DNA of 64,000 bases, from NCBI RefSeq assembly GCF_000772085.1, contig NZ_CP009755.1, positions 2,170,001 to 2,234,000 on the forward strand, in the 5' to 3' direction. The notes under the pieces were generated by a model, which saw only the letters and a list, made by a program, of their open reading frames with translations, did no database searches and was not told the origin of the DNA. Shown here one piece after another: positions 1 to 11,056 of this stretch (the stretch's first letter is position 1; every line of letters begins with the position of its first letter). Made by a program: the position numbers and the translations under genes. This DNA comes from Curtobacterium sp. MR_MD2014. Lineage in GTDB: Bacteria > Actinomycetota > Actinomycetes > Actinomycetales > Microbacteriaceae.

Positions 1-866
1 TTCGCGATGCGGGTGAGGTTCGCAGCGACGTAGCGGGCGTGCTCGGCCGGGTCGAACCCGTGCTTGGCGACCAGCAGCGCGGTCGTCTCGGCGAGGACCC
101 CGTCGACCTCGGCGCGGACCTCGCGGTCCTCGAGGGCCTCGCGGATGAGTCGGATCCCGCGGACGAAGCCGTGGTACGCCGCGGTCGCGTGGGCGGTGTT
201 CACCGTGTAGAGCTTCCGCTCGACGAACGGCTGCAGGTCGTCGACCCAGGTGACGCCGTCGATCTGCGGCGGCTCGGCGTCGGACGGAGCGAAGGGGGTG
301 CGCTCGATGACCCACTCGTAGAACGGCTCGAGCACGACGTCGAGACCACCGGACTGTCCGAGCACCCCGGACTGGTCCGGGACGATGCGGTCGATCGCGC
401 AGTTCGCGAAGACCGCCGCGACGTGACGGTCCTCGAGGATCGGGGCGCGTCGGATGCTGGCGTGCAGCGAGTCCGTCGCGTTGAAGGCGTTCTCGCAGGC
501 CACGACCGTGACGTCGCCGCGCTCGGGCGCCCGTGCCGCGAGGCCCTCGGCGATGACGGGGGCGACGAGCGGCAGCGTGCGTGCACCGACGGCGGTCGTG
601 ACGACGTCGGCCTCGGCGATCGCCTGGACGACGCGCTCACGGTCGGTCTTGCTGCTGAGTGCACGGAAGCCGTACACGAGGTGTTCGACGGGCTGCTCGC
701 CGACCTCGTGGACCACGAAGCGGCCGGCGTCGTTGAGCGCGGAGACCACGCGGTCGTCCACGTCGACGAAGGTGAGCTCGTAACCGCTCGCGACCAGGAA
801 CTGACCCACGAACCCGCGCCCGATCTTGCCGGCGCCGATGTGGACCGCTCGCTTCGTCACCGCCAT
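1..866 (-). CDS. mtlD: Mannitol-1-phosphate 5-dehydrogenase, C-terminus cut by window edge
   Basis: Interconverts mannitol 1-phosphate and fructose 6-phosphate with NAD(H), in the cytoplasm. About 288 residues are visible; the family is usually about 380, so the C-terminus lies before base 1. The N-terminus has the dinucleotide-binding turn GAGKIGRGF at residues 11-19. A later segment, ERKLYTVNTAHA, matches the conserved Lys/Asn/His active-site stretch of the polyol-specific long-chain dehydrogenases. The ATG at 866 is chosen because the glycine turn follows within ten codons and GGGAGG lies just upstream. A PTS transporter gene would be expected nearby but is not in view. Family assignment is firm; mannitol specificity is inferred. 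Confidence 0.85.
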   Translation of the reverse strand, partial: MAVTKRAVHIGAGKIGRGFVGQFLVASGYELTFVDVDDRVVSALNDAGRFVVHEVGEQPVEHLVYGFRALSSKTDRERVVQAIAEADVVTTAVGARTLPLVAPVIAEGLAARAPERGDVTVVACENAFNATDSLHASIRRAPILEDRHVAAVFANCAIDRIVPDQSGVLGQSGGLDVVLEPFYEWVIERTPFAPSDAEPPQIDGVTWVDDLQPFVERKLYTVNTAHATAAYHGFVRGIRLIREALEDREVRAEVDGVLAETTALLVAKHGFDPAEHARYVAANLTRIA

Positions 867-1051
867 CCGATGATCCTCCCACGTCGGAGGACCCGGTCGT
901 GACCACTCCTCGCGACGCCGCGGAGCGGCATCGGCAGCACTGCAGGACGGGTCACGGAAGCGGAGCGCCCGGGTACGGGGACGCCACGGGGGCGCCAGGT
1001 GCTGGCGCTGGAGCTGGAGGGGTACAGGTGCATGTCGTTCGGGTCACGTCG

Positions 1052-1083
1052 CGAGGCGGCGGTGCGAACGCACCGCCGCCTCG
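1052..1083 (-). terminator. Hairpin downstream of ilvC
   Basis: A perfect 15-bp inverted repeat with arms 1052-1066 and 1069-1083 and a two-base loop lies 24 bases after the ilvC stop. There is no clear U-tract on either strand, as is common in high-GC actinobacteria. It is the likely end of the ilv transcript and separates it from mtlD. The rest of 867-1106 shows nothing else I can name. Confidence 0.6.
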
Positions 1084-1106
1084 GGAGTCGGGTGGTCGAC
1101 CGCAGA

Positions 1107-2228
<1,122 letters not shown>

Positions 2229-2729
2229 TCAGCGCACGCGGTCGGTGATGCTCTTCGGCCCACGGCCCATGCCGAGCAGACCGGCGCGGGCGAGTTCCTT
2301 GACGCCGTAGGGCTCGAGGACGCGGAGGATCGCCTGGATCTTGCCCGGGTCGCCGGTCACCTCGACGATGAGCGAGTCGGTCGCCACGTCGACGACCTGC
2401 GCGCGGAAGAGGTTCACGGCCTCGAGCACGGCCGAGCGGGTCTGGTTGTCGACGCGGACCTTCACGAGCATGTGCTCGCGCTGCACCGACTGCGAGAAGT
2501 CGAGCTCGACGATCTTGATGACGTTGACGAGCTTGTTGAGCTGCTTCGTCACCTGCTCCAGCGGCAGGTCCTCGACGTCGACGACGACCGTGATCCGGGA
2601 CAGGCCCTCGACCTCGGTGCCGCCCACGGCGAGCGACTCGATGTTGAAGCCGCGCCGGGCGAACAGCCCCGCGACGCGCGTCAGCAGACCGGGCTTGTCC
2701 TCGACGAGGAGGGAGAGGACGTGGCTCAT
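2229..2729 (-). CDS. ilvN: Acetolactate synthase small (regulatory) subunit
   Basis: Regulatory partner of IlvB that gives valine feedback inhibition. The 166-residue protein has an N-terminal ACT domain (residues about 1-75: [20 protein letters not shown]) and a second ACT-like C-terminal domain, the standard length for IlvN/IlvH. The ATG at 2729 overlaps the ilvB stop in an ATGA, so translation is probably coupled. Upstream in-frame sequence overlaps ilvB and does not resemble the family, so the shorter start is used. Confidence 0.96.
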   Translation of the reverse strand: MSHVLSLLVEDKPGLLTRVAGLFARRGFNIESLAVGGTEVEGLSRITVVVDVEDLPLEQVTKQLNKLVNVIKIVELDFSQSVQREHMLVKVRVDNQTRSAVLEAVNLFRAQVVDVATDSLIVEVTGDPGKIQAILRVLEPYGVKELARAGLLGMGRGPKSITDRVR

Positions 2730-4546
2730 GCGGTTTCTCCCGTCATGTCGGCGTCCTCGTCGTCCCAGGTCGGGGCGAGGGCCTGGGCGTACTCGATGGA
2801 CGAGTTGCTGACCCCCTGCGGGACCATGGGCCAGACCATCGAGTCGCGGCTGACCACGAAGTCGATCACCACGGGGCGGTCGTTCGTCTCGAGGGCGAGC
2901 TGGATGGCGGCGTCGACCTCGTCCGCCTTCTCGACGCGGATCCCGAGGGCACCGTAGGCGTCGGCGAGCTTCACGAAGTCCGGGACGCGGCGCGTGCCGT
3001 GACCGGTCTGCAGGTCGGTGAAGGAGTGTCGCCCGTCGTAGAACAGCGTCTGCCACTGCCGCACCATGCCGAGCGAGGAGTTGTTGATGACCGCGACCTT
3101 GATCGGGATGTCGTTGATGACGCAGGTCGCGAGCTCCTGGTTCGTCATCTGGAAGCAACCGTCGCCGTCGATCGCCCAGACCACGCGGTCCGGTTGGGCG
3201 ACCTTCGCGCCCATCGCCGCGGGGACCGAGTAGCCCATGGTGCCGGCGCCACCCGAGTTCAGCCAGGCGTTCGGCCGCTCGTACCGGATGAACTGCGCGG
3301 ACCACATCTGGTGCTGACCGACCCCGGAGGCGAACACGCCCTCGGGACCGGTGAGCTCACCGATGCGCTTGATGATCGCCTGCGGCGCGAGCAGCCCGTC
3401 GGTCGGCTCCGCGTACCCGAGCGGGAAGTCCTGCCGGAGCTGGTCGAGCTTCGCCCACCAGGCGCTCGTGTCCGCCCGGTCGGCGGAGACGTCCTCCCAG
3501 GCGTCGAGGAGGTCGACGAGGACCTCGCGGGCGTCGCCGACGATCGGCACGTCGGCGAAGCGGATCTTCGAGATCTCCGCGGGGTCGATGTCGACGTGCA
3601 CGACCTTGGCGTGCGGCGCGAACTCGTCCGCCTTGCCCGTCACCCGGTCGTCGAAGCGCGCACCGAGGGCGACGATGAGGTCGCTCTCCTGCAGGCCGAG
3701 CACCGCGGGCACCGTGCCGTGCATGCCCGGCATGCCGAGGTGCTGCTGGTGCGAGTCCGGGAAGGCGCCACGGGCCATGAGGGTCGTGACGACCGGCGCA
3801 CCGGTGGCCTCGGCGAAGCGCAGGAGCTCGGCCGACGCACCGGAGCGGACGACGCCGCCGCCGACGTACAGCACCGGACGCTCGGCCTCGGCCAGCAGCT
3901 GGGCCGCGGCCGTGATCTGCTTGCCGTGCGCCTTCGTGACCGGACGGTAGCCGGGCAGGTCGATCTTCGGCGGCCAGACGTACGGCGCCGACTTCTGCTG
4001 GGCGTCCTTCGTGATGTCGACGAGCACCGGGCCCGGGCGACCCGTCGTGGCGATCTGGTGGGCCGCGGCCAGCGTCGCCGGCACGTCGGCCGGGTCGGTC
4101 ACGAGGAACGAGTGCTTCGTGATCGGCATCGTGATGCCGACGATGTCGGCCTCCTGGAAGGCGTCGGTGCCCATCAGGGTCGAGAACACCTGCCCGGTGA
4201 TCGCGATGAACGGCACCGAGTCCATGTAGGCGTCGGCGATCGCCGTGACGAGGTTCGTCGCACCGGGACCGGACGTCGCGATGGCGACACCGACCTTGCC
4301 GGACGAGGAGGCGTACCCCTCGGCGGCGTGGCCGGCACCCTGCTCGTGGCGCACGAGGACGTGGCGGATGGTCGTCGACGCCATGAGCTCGTCGTAGAAC
4401 GGGATGATCGCGCCGCCGGGCAGGCCGAAGACGTCGGTGATCCCGAGGTGCTCGAGCGTCCGCAGGACGGCTCCCGAGCCGGTCAGGATCTCGGGCGACC
4501 GCCGCGTACCGGCGGCCGCGGACAGCGGAGTGGCTTCCGTGGGCAT
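2726..4546 (-). CDS. ilvB: Acetolactate synthase large (catalytic) subunit
   Basis: Thiamine-diphosphate enzyme that condenses pyruvate with pyruvate or 2-ketobutyrate, the first common step of branched-chain amino acid synthesis. The 606 residues show the usual three domains: an N-terminal TPP-pyrimidine domain with the catalytic Glu in [13 protein letters not shown], a central FAD-binding domain, and the C-terminal TPP signature [13 protein letters not shown] followed by the asparagines of [13 protein letters not shown]. The ATG has AAGGA about eight bases upstream. It starts 45 bases after ilvD and overlaps ilvN by four bases, so the three are probably one transcript. Confidence 0.97.
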   Translation of the reverse strand: MPTEATPLSAAAGTRRSPEILTGSGAVLRTLEHLGITDVFGLPGGAIIPFYDELMASTTIRHVLVRHEQGAGHAAEGYASSSGKVGVAIATSGPGATNLVTAIADAYMDSVPFIAITGQVFSTLMGTDAFQEADIVGITMPITKHSFLVTDPADVPATLAAAHQIATTGRPGPVLVDITKDAQQKSAPYVWPPKIDLPGYRPVTKAHGKQITAAAQLLAEAERPVLYVGGGVVRSGASAELLRFAEATGAPVVTTLMARGAFPDSHQQHLGMPGMHGTVPAVLGLQESDLIVALGARFDDRVTGKADEFAPHAKVVHVDIDPAEISKIRFADVPIVGDAREVLVDLLDAWEDVSADRADTSAWWAKLDQLRQDFPLGYAEPTDGLLAPQAIIKRIGELTGPEGVFASGVGQHQMWSAQFIRYERPNAWLNSGGAGTMGYSVPAAMGAKVAQPDRVVWAIDGDGCFQMTNQELATCVINDIPIKVAVINNSSLGMVRQWQTLFYDGRHSFTDLQTGHGTRRVPDFVKLADAYGALGIRVEKADEVDAAIQLALETNDRPVVIDFVVSRDSMVWPMVPQGVSNSSIEYAQALAPTWDDEDADMTGETA

Positions 4547-4591
4547 GAGGTGGTCCTTGCCTGGAGGGATGGCGGTTCGAACGTGTCGACG

Positions 4592-6286
4592 CTAGCCCGT
4601 GACCGCGCCCTTGGCGGCGGACTGGACGAGCTTCGCGAACTTCGCGAGGACTCCGCGGGTGTAGCGCGGGGGCAGCGGGGCCCAGCCTTCTCGGCGGGCC
4701 TCCAGCTCGGCGTCGTCGACCAGTAGGTCGAGCGAGCGAGCCGCGATGTCGACACGGATGCGGTCGCCATCGCGCACGAATGCCACTGGACCTGCGTCCA
4801 CGGCTTCCGGTGCGATGTGGCCGATGCACAGGCCGGTTGTGCCGCCTGAGAATCGTCCGTCCGTCAACAGTAGTACATCCTTGCCCAGGCCCGCGCCCTT
4901 GATGGCAGCGGTGATGGCGAGCATCTCGCGCATGCCGGGGCCGCCCTTCGGGCCCTCGTAGCGGATGACCACCACGTCGCCCTTCTGGATCCGTCCCTCG
5001 GTCAGGGCGTCCATGGCGGCGCGTTCGCGGTCGAACACCCGCGCCGGGCCCTCGAACACGGCGGCGTCGAAGCCGGCGGTCTTCACGACGGCACCCTCGG
5101 GCGCGAACGAGCCCTTGAGGATCGTCAGTCCACCGGTGGTGTGGATCGGGTTGTCGAGCTTCCGGAAGACCTCGCCGTCGAGCTCCGGCGGGTCGATCTC
5201 GGCCAGGTTCTCGGCGAGGGTCTTGCCGGTGACGGTCATGACGTCGCCGTGCAGCAGACCGGCCTCGAGCAGCGCCTTCATGATCACCGGGATGCCGCCG
5301 TTGCGGTCGACGTCGACCATGACGTACTTGCCGAACGGCTTCATGTCCGCCAGGTGCGGCACCTTCGAGCCGATGCGGTTGAAGTCGTCGAGGCTCAGCT
5401 CGACCTCGGCCTCGTGCGCGATCGCGAGCAGGTGCAGCACGACGTTGGTCGAGCCTCCCAGCGCCATCGCGACGGCGATGGCGTTCTCGAACGCCTCCTT
5501 CGTCAGGATCTGGCGGGCGGTGAGCCCGAGGCGCAGCATGTTGACGACCGCCTCGCCGGAGCGGTGGGCGTAGTAGTCACGGCGACGGTCGGCGCTCGGC
5601 GGGGCCGCGGACCCGGGCAGCGACATGCCGAGGGCCTCGGCCACGCTCGCCATCGTGTTCGCGGTGTACATCCCGCCGCAGGCGCCCTCGCCCGGGACGA
5701 TCGCGCACTCGATCTCCTTGAGCTCGGCCTCGGTCATGGTGCCGGCCTTGCACGCACCGACGCCCTCGAAGGAGTCGATGATCGTGACCTCCTTGAAGGA
5801 GCCGTCGGCCTGCTTCACGTAGCCCGGCATGACCGAACCCGCGTAGAGGAAGACGCTCGCGAGGTCCAGGCGCGCGGCGGCCATGAGCATGCCGGGGAGC
5901 GACTTGTCGCAGCCGGCGAGCAGCACGGTGCCGTCGAGGCGCTCGGCGTTGACGACCGTCTCGACGCTGTCGGCGATGACCTCGCGGGAGACGAGCGAGA
6001 AGTGCATGCCCTCGTGGCCCATCGAGATGCCGTCGGAGACGGAGATGGTGCCGAACTGCAGCGGGTACCCGCCGCCGGAGTGCACGCCCTCCTTCGCGCC
6101 CTGGGCGAGGCGGTCGAGCGAGAGGTTGCAGGGGGTGATCTCGTTCCAGGACGAGGCGATCCCGATCTGCGGCTTGTCCCAGTCGGCGTCGCCCATGCCG
6201 ACGGCGCGGAGCATGCCACGCGAGGTGGTCGCTTCGATCCCGTCGGTGACGACCCGGCTGCGCGGCTTCACGTCGATGTCAGGCAT
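4592..6286 (-). CDS. ilvD: Dihydroxy-acid dehydratase
   Basis: Fe-S dehydratase of branched-chain amino acid synthesis (2,3-dihydroxy-3-methyl acid to 2-keto acid). The 564-residue length is normal. The signatures [12 protein letters not shown] and [14 protein letters not shown] are present. Three cysteines, in the TPCNLSL, CDKSLPG and [12 protein letters not shown] segments, would bind the cluster. The ATG at 6286 lies six bases after a TAGACT box, which implies a leaderless mRNA. It is first in the ilvD-ilvB-ilvN-ilvC operon. No leader peptide or attenuator is visible upstream. Confidence 0.97.
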   Translation of the reverse strand: MPDIDVKPRSRVVTDGIEATTSRGMLRAVGMGDADWDKPQIGIASSWNEITPCNLSLDRLAQGAKEGVHSGGGYPLQFGTISVSDGISMGHEGMHFSLVSREVIADSVETVVNAERLDGTVLLAGCDKSLPGMLMAAARLDLASVFLYAGSVMPGYVKQADGSFKEVTIIDSFEGVGACKAGTMTEAELKEIECAIVPGEGACGGMYTANTMASVAEALGMSLPGSAAPPSADRRRDYYAHRSGEAVVNMLRLGLTARQILTKEAFENAIAVAMALGGSTNVVLHLLAIAHEAEVELSLDDFNRIGSKVPHLADMKPFGKYVMVDVDRNGGIPVIMKALLEAGLLHGDVMTVTGKTLAENLAEIDPPELDGEVFRKLDNPIHTTGGLTILKGSFAPEGAVVKTAGFDAAVFEGPARVFDRERAAMDALTEGRIQKGDVVVIRYEGPKGGPGMREMLAITAAIKGAGLGKDVLLLTDGRFSGGTTGLCIGHIAPEAVDAGPVAFVRDGDRIRVDIAARSLDLLVDDAELEARREGWAPLPPRYTRGVLAKFAKLVQSAAKGAVTG

Positions 6287-6292
6287 GGAGGC

Positions 6293-6298
6293 AGTCTA
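6293..6298 (-). promoter_or_regulatory. Predicted -10 box of ilvD (leaderless)
   Basis: TAGACT on the minus strand ends six bases before the ilvD ATG, placing the transcript start at or next to the start codon. No convincing -35 element was found. The rest of the gap to otsB (6299-6358) contains a half-copy of the GGACGGGAGGCGCG repeat near 6333. Confidence 0.6.
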
Positions 6299-6358
6299 GG
6301 ACCAGTTGGGATACCACCCGGACACCGTTGCGCGGACGGGAGGCGCGGGGCCGGGTCG

Positions 6359-7171
6359 TCAGCGCGTCGCGCGCAGGCGTCCGAGCTGCTTCAGGACGTC
6401 GGTGAGCGCCGCAGGGTCGGCCACGCGGTGGGCGGCGAGCGTGTCGCCCTCCCCCACCTTCACGCCGACGTCGCCGTCGCGGAGCACCCGGAAGGCGTCC
6501 TCGTCGGTGACGTCGTCGCCGGCGAAGAACACCGCGTCGGCGCCGCGGAGCCCGCGCAGTCGATCGATCGCGTCGCCCTTCGTGACGTGCCGGACGGCGA
6601 ACTCGACGATGTCCTTGCCGCCGCGCTCCAGCACGTCCGGGTCTGCTGCGTGCGCCGCCTCGTGCGCCGCCGCGTTCGCCGCGGCCGCGTCCTCGACGCT
6701 CGCCCGCCGGGTGTGCACACCGTGGCCGGCCGGCTTGTGCTCGATCACGACGTCGGGGAACCGTGCACCGACCTCGTCGAGGGCAGCGCCGACCCGTTCG
6801 ACCCGCGCGAGCTCGTCGTCGCTCAGCGCGGCCTCGTCGTGGCCGTCCACGCGCCACTCGACACCGTGCGACCCGACGAGCGCCATGCCGTCGGGTGCGT
6901 GCGACACCCGGGCGAGCCCCTCGAGCGGACGCCCGGAGACGAGCACGACCTCGGTGTCGCGGGCGCGCTGCAGGGTGAGCACCGCGGCCCAGGAGCCGGG
7001 GAGCGCCCCGACCCGTGCGGGGTCGTCGGCGAAGGGTGCGAGCGTGCCGTCGAAGTCGAGGGCGACGAGCAGTCGCGGCGCAGCCGCGAGCGTCTCGAGG
7101 GCCGCCGCCAGGACGGCCGGGTCGGTGGAGACCTCAGGCACCGCGTGCCTCCCGGGTGTCCTCGGCGGCAC
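6359..7171 (-). CDS. otsB: Trehalose-6-phosphate phosphatase
   Basis: Removes phosphate from trehalose 6-phosphate, the final step of the OtsAB pathway. This is a HAD-superfamily hydrolase: motif I DFDGTL is at residues 39-44 (nucleophile D39, acid D41), and the C-terminal motif GDDVTDEDAF supplies the Mg ligands. The 270-residue length is typical. The ATG at 7171 would overlap otsA by 38 bases. An in-frame GTG at 7141 overlaps only the otsA stop region and is an equally good start, giving about 260 residues. It follows otsA on the same strand. Confidence 0.95.
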   Translation of the reverse strand: MPPRTPGRHAVPEVSTDPAVLAAALETLAAAPRLLVALDFDGTLAPFADDPARVGALPGSWAAVLTLQRARDTEVVLVSGRPLEGLARVSHAPDGMALVGSHGVEWRVDGHDEAALSDDELARVERVGAALDEVGARFPDVVIEHKPAGHGVHTRRASVEDAAAANAAAHEAAHAADPDVLERGGKDIVEFAVRHVTKGDAIDRLRGLRGADAVFFAGDDVTDEDAFRVLRDGDVGVKVGEGDTLAAHRVADPAALTDVLKQLGRLRATR

Positions 7172-8720
7172 GCGCCTTCTGCGCGTCCTGGTCGAAGATC
7201 GACATCCCGTCGTCCTCCGCCTCGCGGTGCCGCTCGCCGCCGTCGTCGGACGGGTCGATCCGCGACCCGCGCGGGGCGTGCCGGTCGAGCGCCTCGAGGA
7301 ACGAGCGGGACCACCGGGCCACGTCGTTGTCGCGGACGCGCTTGCGGAGCGCGCGCATGCGCGTGGAGCGCTCGCGGCGGGGCATCTCGATGGCGCGCTG
7401 GATCGAGTCCTTCAGCGCGCCGATGTCGTGCGGGTTGACGATGACGGCCTGCTTGAGCTCGTCGGCGGCACCCGCGAACTCGGACAGGATGAGCACGCCG
7501 TCGTTGTCGAACCGGGCGGCCACGTACTCCTTCGCGACCAGGTTCATGCCGTCGCGCAGGGCCGTGACGAGCATGATGTCGGCGGCCAGGTAGAGCGCCA
7601 CCATCTCCTCGCGCGGGTACCCGTGGTGCAGGTACGCGATCGGCTGGTGGCCGATGACCCCGAGGTCGCCGTTGATGCGGCCGACGGTGAGCTCGATCTC
7701 GTCACGCAGCGTCGCGTAGGTGTCGACCCGCTCGCGGCTCGGGCTCGCGACCTGCACGAGCGTGGCGTCCTCGACCGCGATCCGGCCGTCCTCGACGAGC
7801 TCGCCGAACGCCTTGATCCGGTGCCGGATGCCCTTCGTGTAGTCGAGCCGGTCGACGCCGAGCAGCACGGTCTTCGGGTTGCCGAGACTCTCGCGGATCT
7901 CCCGCGCGCGCTCCTGCACCTCGGGCCGGTGGGCGATCTCCTCGAAGCTCTCGGCATCGATGGAGATCGGGAAGTGCCGTGCCTCGACGTGCCGCACGGT
8001 GATGCCCTTGCGGCTCCGCGGGGCCGCCGGGTCGTCCACGGGGACGTCGATGGTCGACCCCTTGGTGGTGTAGCCCTTGATGTGCCGGACCGCGCGGAGG
8101 AAGTCGCTCGCGTCGTCCTGGCGCTGGAAGCCGATCACGTCGGCACCGAGCAGCCCGTCGAGGATCTGCGCGCGCCAGGGCAGCTGCGCGTAGATGCCGA
8201 CCGGTGGGAACGGGATGTGGTTGAAGAAGCCGATCGTCAGGTCGGGGCGGCGCTCCCGCAGCAGCGCCGGCAGGAGCTGCAGCTGGTAGTCCTGCACCCA
8301 CACGATGCCGTCCTGCTCGACGATCTCGGCGATCTGGTCGGCGAAGCGCTCGTTGACGCGTCGGTACGCGATCCACCAGTCGCGGTGGTAGCTCGGGTGC
8401 TCGATGACGTCGTGGTAGAGCGGCCACAGCGTGTCGTTGCTGAACCCCTCGTAGTACTCCTCGACGTCGGCGGCGCTGAGCGGCACCGGCACGATGTGGA
8501 TGCCCTCGTTGTCGAACGGTGCGACCTCGACGTCCGGCTGGCCGACCCACCCGACCCAGGCGCCGTCGTTGGCGCGCATGACCGGTTCGAGCGCCGTCAC
8601 CAGCCCGCCGGGCGAGTGCCGCCACCCCTCGTTGCCGTCCTCGTCGACGACGCGGTCCACCGGGAGGCGGTTCGAGGCGACGACGAAGGCGTAGCGGTCC
8701 GGGTCGGTGTCTGCTGCCAT
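7134..8720 (-). CDS. otsA: Trehalose-6-phosphate synthase
   Basis: GT20 glycosyltransferase joining a nucleotide-activated glucose and glucose 6-phosphate to give trehalose 6-phosphate, for osmotic and stress protection. The 528 residues contain the hallmark segments WVQDYQLQLLPALLR, GFFNHIPFPP, RLDYTKGIRHRIKAF and NLVAKEYVAAR in the family order. The C-terminal 40 residues are charged and low-complexity. Overlap with otsB implies a bicistronic mRNA. It is divergent from corA across a 107-base gap. The donor nucleotide (UDP or GDP) cannot be told from the sequence. Confidence 0.96.
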   Translation of the reverse strand: MAADTDPDRYAFVVASNRLPVDRVVDEDGNEGWRHSPGGLVTALEPVMRANDGAWVGWVGQPDVEVAPFDNEGIHIVPVPLSAADVEEYYEGFSNDTLWPLYHDVIEHPSYHRDWWIAYRRVNERFADQIAEIVEQDGIVWVQDYQLQLLPALLRERRPDLTIGFFNHIPFPPVGIYAQLPWRAQILDGLLGADVIGFQRQDDASDFLRAVRHIKGYTTKGSTIDVPVDDPAAPRSRKGITVRHVEARHFPISIDAESFEEIAHRPEVQERAREIRESLGNPKTVLLGVDRLDYTKGIRHRIKAFGELVEDGRIAVEDATLVQVASPSRERVDTYATLRDEIELTVGRINGDLGVIGHQPIAYLHHGYPREEMVALYLAADIMLVTALRDGMNLVAKEYVAARFDNDGVLILSEFAGAADELKQAVIVNPHDIGALKDSIQRAIEMPRRERSTRMRALRKRVRDNDVARWSRSFLEALDRHAPRGSRIDPSDDGGERHREAEDDGMSIFDQDAQKARAAEDTREARGA

Positions 8721-8814
8721 GGGGTGCTGGTGTCTCCGTTCCCTCCGGCCGGTGCGCCGGGATCGAGGCCGACGGTACCAGCGGAGGGGCGGCCGGCTCT
8801 CGGTGCGCCGTCAC

Positions 8815-8820
8815 TAGGCT
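8815..8820 (+). promoter_or_regulatory. Predicted -10 box of the CorA gene (leaderless)
   Basis: TAGGCT ends seven bases before the ATG at 8828, and no ribosome-binding site lies between them, so the mRNA is probably leaderless. Confidence 0.55.
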
Positions 8821-8827
8821 CGTCGCC

Positions 8828-9802
8828 ATGGTCATGACACGGGCGTGGCGGGACGGCACCGCGGTGGAGCGGGACTTCCCCGTCGAACGGGTGTCGGACC
8901 TGCTGGAGCGCGACGACGGCACCTTCGTGTGGGTGGACCACGTCGACCCGGACCCCGGTGACCTGGACCAGCTCGAGGACGAGCTCGGGGTGCACGCGCT
9001 CGCGGTCGAGGACGCCCTCGAGCACGGGCAGCGGCCGAAGCTCGACCGCTACCGGGACAGCCTGTTCCTGGTCGTCTACGACGTCGACGGCCTCGACGCC
9101 GAGGGCGAGCTCGTCACGCACGAGGTGAAGGCCTTCGTCACGCACCGGGCGCTCGTGACCATCCACGGCCCCGACGTCGACCTCGGCGCCGTCGAACGGC
9201 GGCTGGAGGCGAACGCCGACCTGGCCGACCGCGGGGTGCCCTGGCTCGTCTGGGGACTCCTCGACGCCGTCGTCGACCACGCCACGAAGGCCGTCGAGGA
9301 CATCGAGGCACGCATCGACGACCTCGAGGACGACCTGTTCGAGCACGGGGACCCGCGCGAGCAGCAGGTCCAGCGCCGGTCCTTCCGGCTGCGGAAGGCG
9401 CTCGGCGTGCTCCGGCGGCAGGTCGTGCCCACGCGCGACAGCGTCGGGTCCCTGCTGCACGGCGACGCCGAGACGATCGCCGACGGCATCCGCCCGTACC
9501 TCCGTGACGTCGAGGACCACCTCGTGACGATCGCGGACTCGGTCGAGCAGCTCCGCGACGCGGTGTCGAGCGTCCTCGACACGAACCTGAACCTGGCGTC
9601 GAACCGGCAGAACACCGTGATGAAGAAGGTGACGAGCTGGGCGGCGATCATCGCGATCCCGACCGCCATCACCGGGTTCTTCGGGCAGAACGTGACGTTC
9701 CCCGGGGAGGGGCACTGGAGCGGACTGGCCGCGTCGGTGTCGCTGATCGTCGCGACGTCGCTCGTGCTCTACCGCGTGTTCAAGAGCAAGGACTGGCTGT
9801 AG
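8828..9802 (+). CDS. corA: CorA-family magnesium/divalent cation transporter, GQN variant
   Basis: Pentameric cation channel of the inner membrane. The 324 residues comprise an acidic cytoplasmic domain (1-260), the helix leading into TM1 (about 263-286) and TM2 (about 295-316), ending in the basic KSKDWL tail. The canonical GMN selectivity motif at the end of TM1 is replaced by GQN (GFFGQNVTFPG, residues about 286-288). This loop context is, to my memory, seen in actinobacterial CorA-like proteins, but ion specificity cannot be assumed. It converges on the permease gene with a nine-base gap. Confidence 0.9.
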   Translation: MVMTRAWRDGTAVERDFPVERVSDLLERDDGTFVWVDHVDPDPGDLDQLEDELGVHALAVEDALEHGQRPKLDRYRDSLFLVVYDVDGLDAEGELVTHEVKAFVTHRALVTIHGPDVDLGAVERRLEANADLADRGVPWLVWGLLDAVVDHATKAVEDIEARIDDLEDDLFEHGDPREQQVQRRSFRLRKALGVLRRQVVPTRDSVGSLLHGDAETIADGIRPYLRDVEDHLVTIADSVEQLRDAVSSVLDTNLNLASNRQNTVMKKVTSWAAIIAIPTAITGFFGQNVTFPGEGHWSGLAASVSLIVATSLVLYRVFKSKDWL

Positions 9803-9811
9803 CCGGCCGCC

Positions 9812-10963
9812 TCAGAGCTGCAGCGCGAGCACACCGGCGACGACGGTGAGCGGCGCGACCACGCACCCCAGCGCCATGTAGCGTCCCCACGACAGGTGCA
9901 CGCCCTCGGCCGACAGCCGTGCGTGCCACAGCAGCGTCGCGAGCGAGGCCCACGGCGTGATGAGGCACCCCGCGTTCACGCCGACCAGGAGCGCCGCGTA
10001 GCGCAGCGCCTCGTGGCCGGCGGCCGGCTCGAGCACCAGGTACGCGGGCAGGTTGTCGATCGCGTTCGCCGCGACCCCGCCGGCACCGCCGAGCAGCAGG
10101 AGCGACCCGGTGTCGGTGCCACCGGACAGCGCCTGCACGATCGGGTCGGTGAGCCCCGTGGCGTGCAGGGTCTCGACGACGACGAACAGCCCGGCCGCGA
10201 AGACGAGCGTCGCCCAGGGGACGCGGGACGGCCGGAGCTCGGACGGCGCGCGGAACGCGGCGACGACGACGAGCAGCGCCGCCGCGACGAGCGCCGCGAC
10301 CCAGACCGTCACGCCGGCGGTCAGCGCGACCACGAGCAGGACGAGCACCACCGAGGCCGCCCAGAAGAACAGCGGGTCGCGCGGCCGTCGCACGTCGACC
10401 GGCGTGTACCGGCCGAAGAGCTTCCCGCGGAACACCACGAGGAGCACCGCGCACGGCACGACGACCCCGGCGAGCGCCGCCCACACCATGAGGCCGGCGA
10501 ACGGGATCGGGCCGTCGAGGCCGATCCCGTCGACGGCGAGCAGGTTCGTCAGGTTCGACACCGGCAGCAGGAGCGACGCCGTGTTGGCGAGCCACACGGT
10601 CGTGAGCGCGAAGGGCATCGGCGGCAGCCCGACGCGACGCGCGAGCGTGATGACGATCGGGGTGAGGAGCACCGCCGTGGTGTCGATGCTCAGGAAGACC
10701 GTGCAGACCACCGCGAGCACGACGACGGCCGCCCAGAGGCCGATCGTGCGCCCGCCGCCGACCCGGGCCGCCAGGTCGGCGAGCCGGTCGAAGACCCCGG
10801 CGTCGGCCGCGAGCTCCGACACGATCGTCAGCCCGAGCACGAACGCGAGCACCGGGACGACCCGGTCGGCCAGCGCGCCGAGGTCCGAGAGGGGCAGCAG
10901 CCCGAGCGCGACGCAGACGGCGCCCACGACGAGCAGCACTCCCCCGATGACGGCCTGGCGCAC
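9812..10963 (-). CDS. ArsB/SLC13-type ion permease
   Basis: Polytopic inner-membrane protein of 383 residues with about ten to eleven hydrophobic segments. The segments FLSIDTTAVLLTPIVITLARR, SNLTNLL and NAIDNLPAYLVLE resemble the ion-transporter superfamily containing ArsB, NhaD and SLC13 permeases. No arsR or arsC lies nearby, so arsenite export is not supported, and the substrate is unknown. The start is the GTG at 10963 with AGGAG about five bases upstream. The longer reading frame upstream lacks hydrophobic character and runs into the promoter of the neighbouring gene. Confidence 0.82.
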   Translation of the reverse strand: MRQAVIGGVLLVVGAVCVALGLLPLSDLGALADRVVPVLAFVLGLTIVSELAADAGVFDRLADLAARVGGGRTIGLWAAVVVLAVVCTVFLSIDTTAVLLTPIVITLARRVGLPPMPFALTTVWLANTASLLLPVSNLTNLLAVDGIGLDGPIPFAGLMVWAALAGVVVPCAVLLVVFRGKLFGRYTPVDVRRPRDPLFFWAASVVLVLLVVALTAGVTVWVAALVAAALLVVVAAFRAPSELRPSRVPWATLVFAAGLFVVVETLHATGLTDPIVQALSGGTDTGSLLLLGGAGGVAANAIDNLPAYLVLEPAAGHEALRYAALLVGVNAGCLITPWASLATLLWHARLSAEGVHLSWGRYMALGCVVAPLTVVAGVLALQL

Positions 10964-11023
10964 GGTGTCTCCTCGCTCTGCGGACCGGCAGGGCGACCGG
11001 CGGCGCTCCAATGTAGCGGCCGG

Positions 11024-11029
11024 TAGCGT
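11024..11029 (+). promoter_or_regulatory. Predicted -10 box of the 63-residue protein gene
   Basis: TAGCGT precedes the GTG at 11057 by 27 bases, leaving a leader of about 20 bases that holds a strong AGGAGGAGG ribosome-binding site. Confidence 0.45.
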
Positions 11030-11056
11030 GGCGGGGACGACCAGGAGGAGGAACCC

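Noticed and set aside
2730-3305. N-terminal extension of IlvN
   Set aside because: The in-frame upstream part runs through the ilvB gene in another frame and does not resemble ACT proteins; the ATGA overlap explains the true start.
6331-6350. A sixth palindrome copy between ilvD and otsB
   Set aside because: Only the left arm GGACGGGAGGCGCGG is present; the matching right arm is missing, so it is at most a remnant.
9812-10963. Arsenite efflux pump arsB
   Set aside because: The fold fits the superfamily, but no arsR, arsC or other arsenic gene is nearby and the substrate residues cannot be identified.
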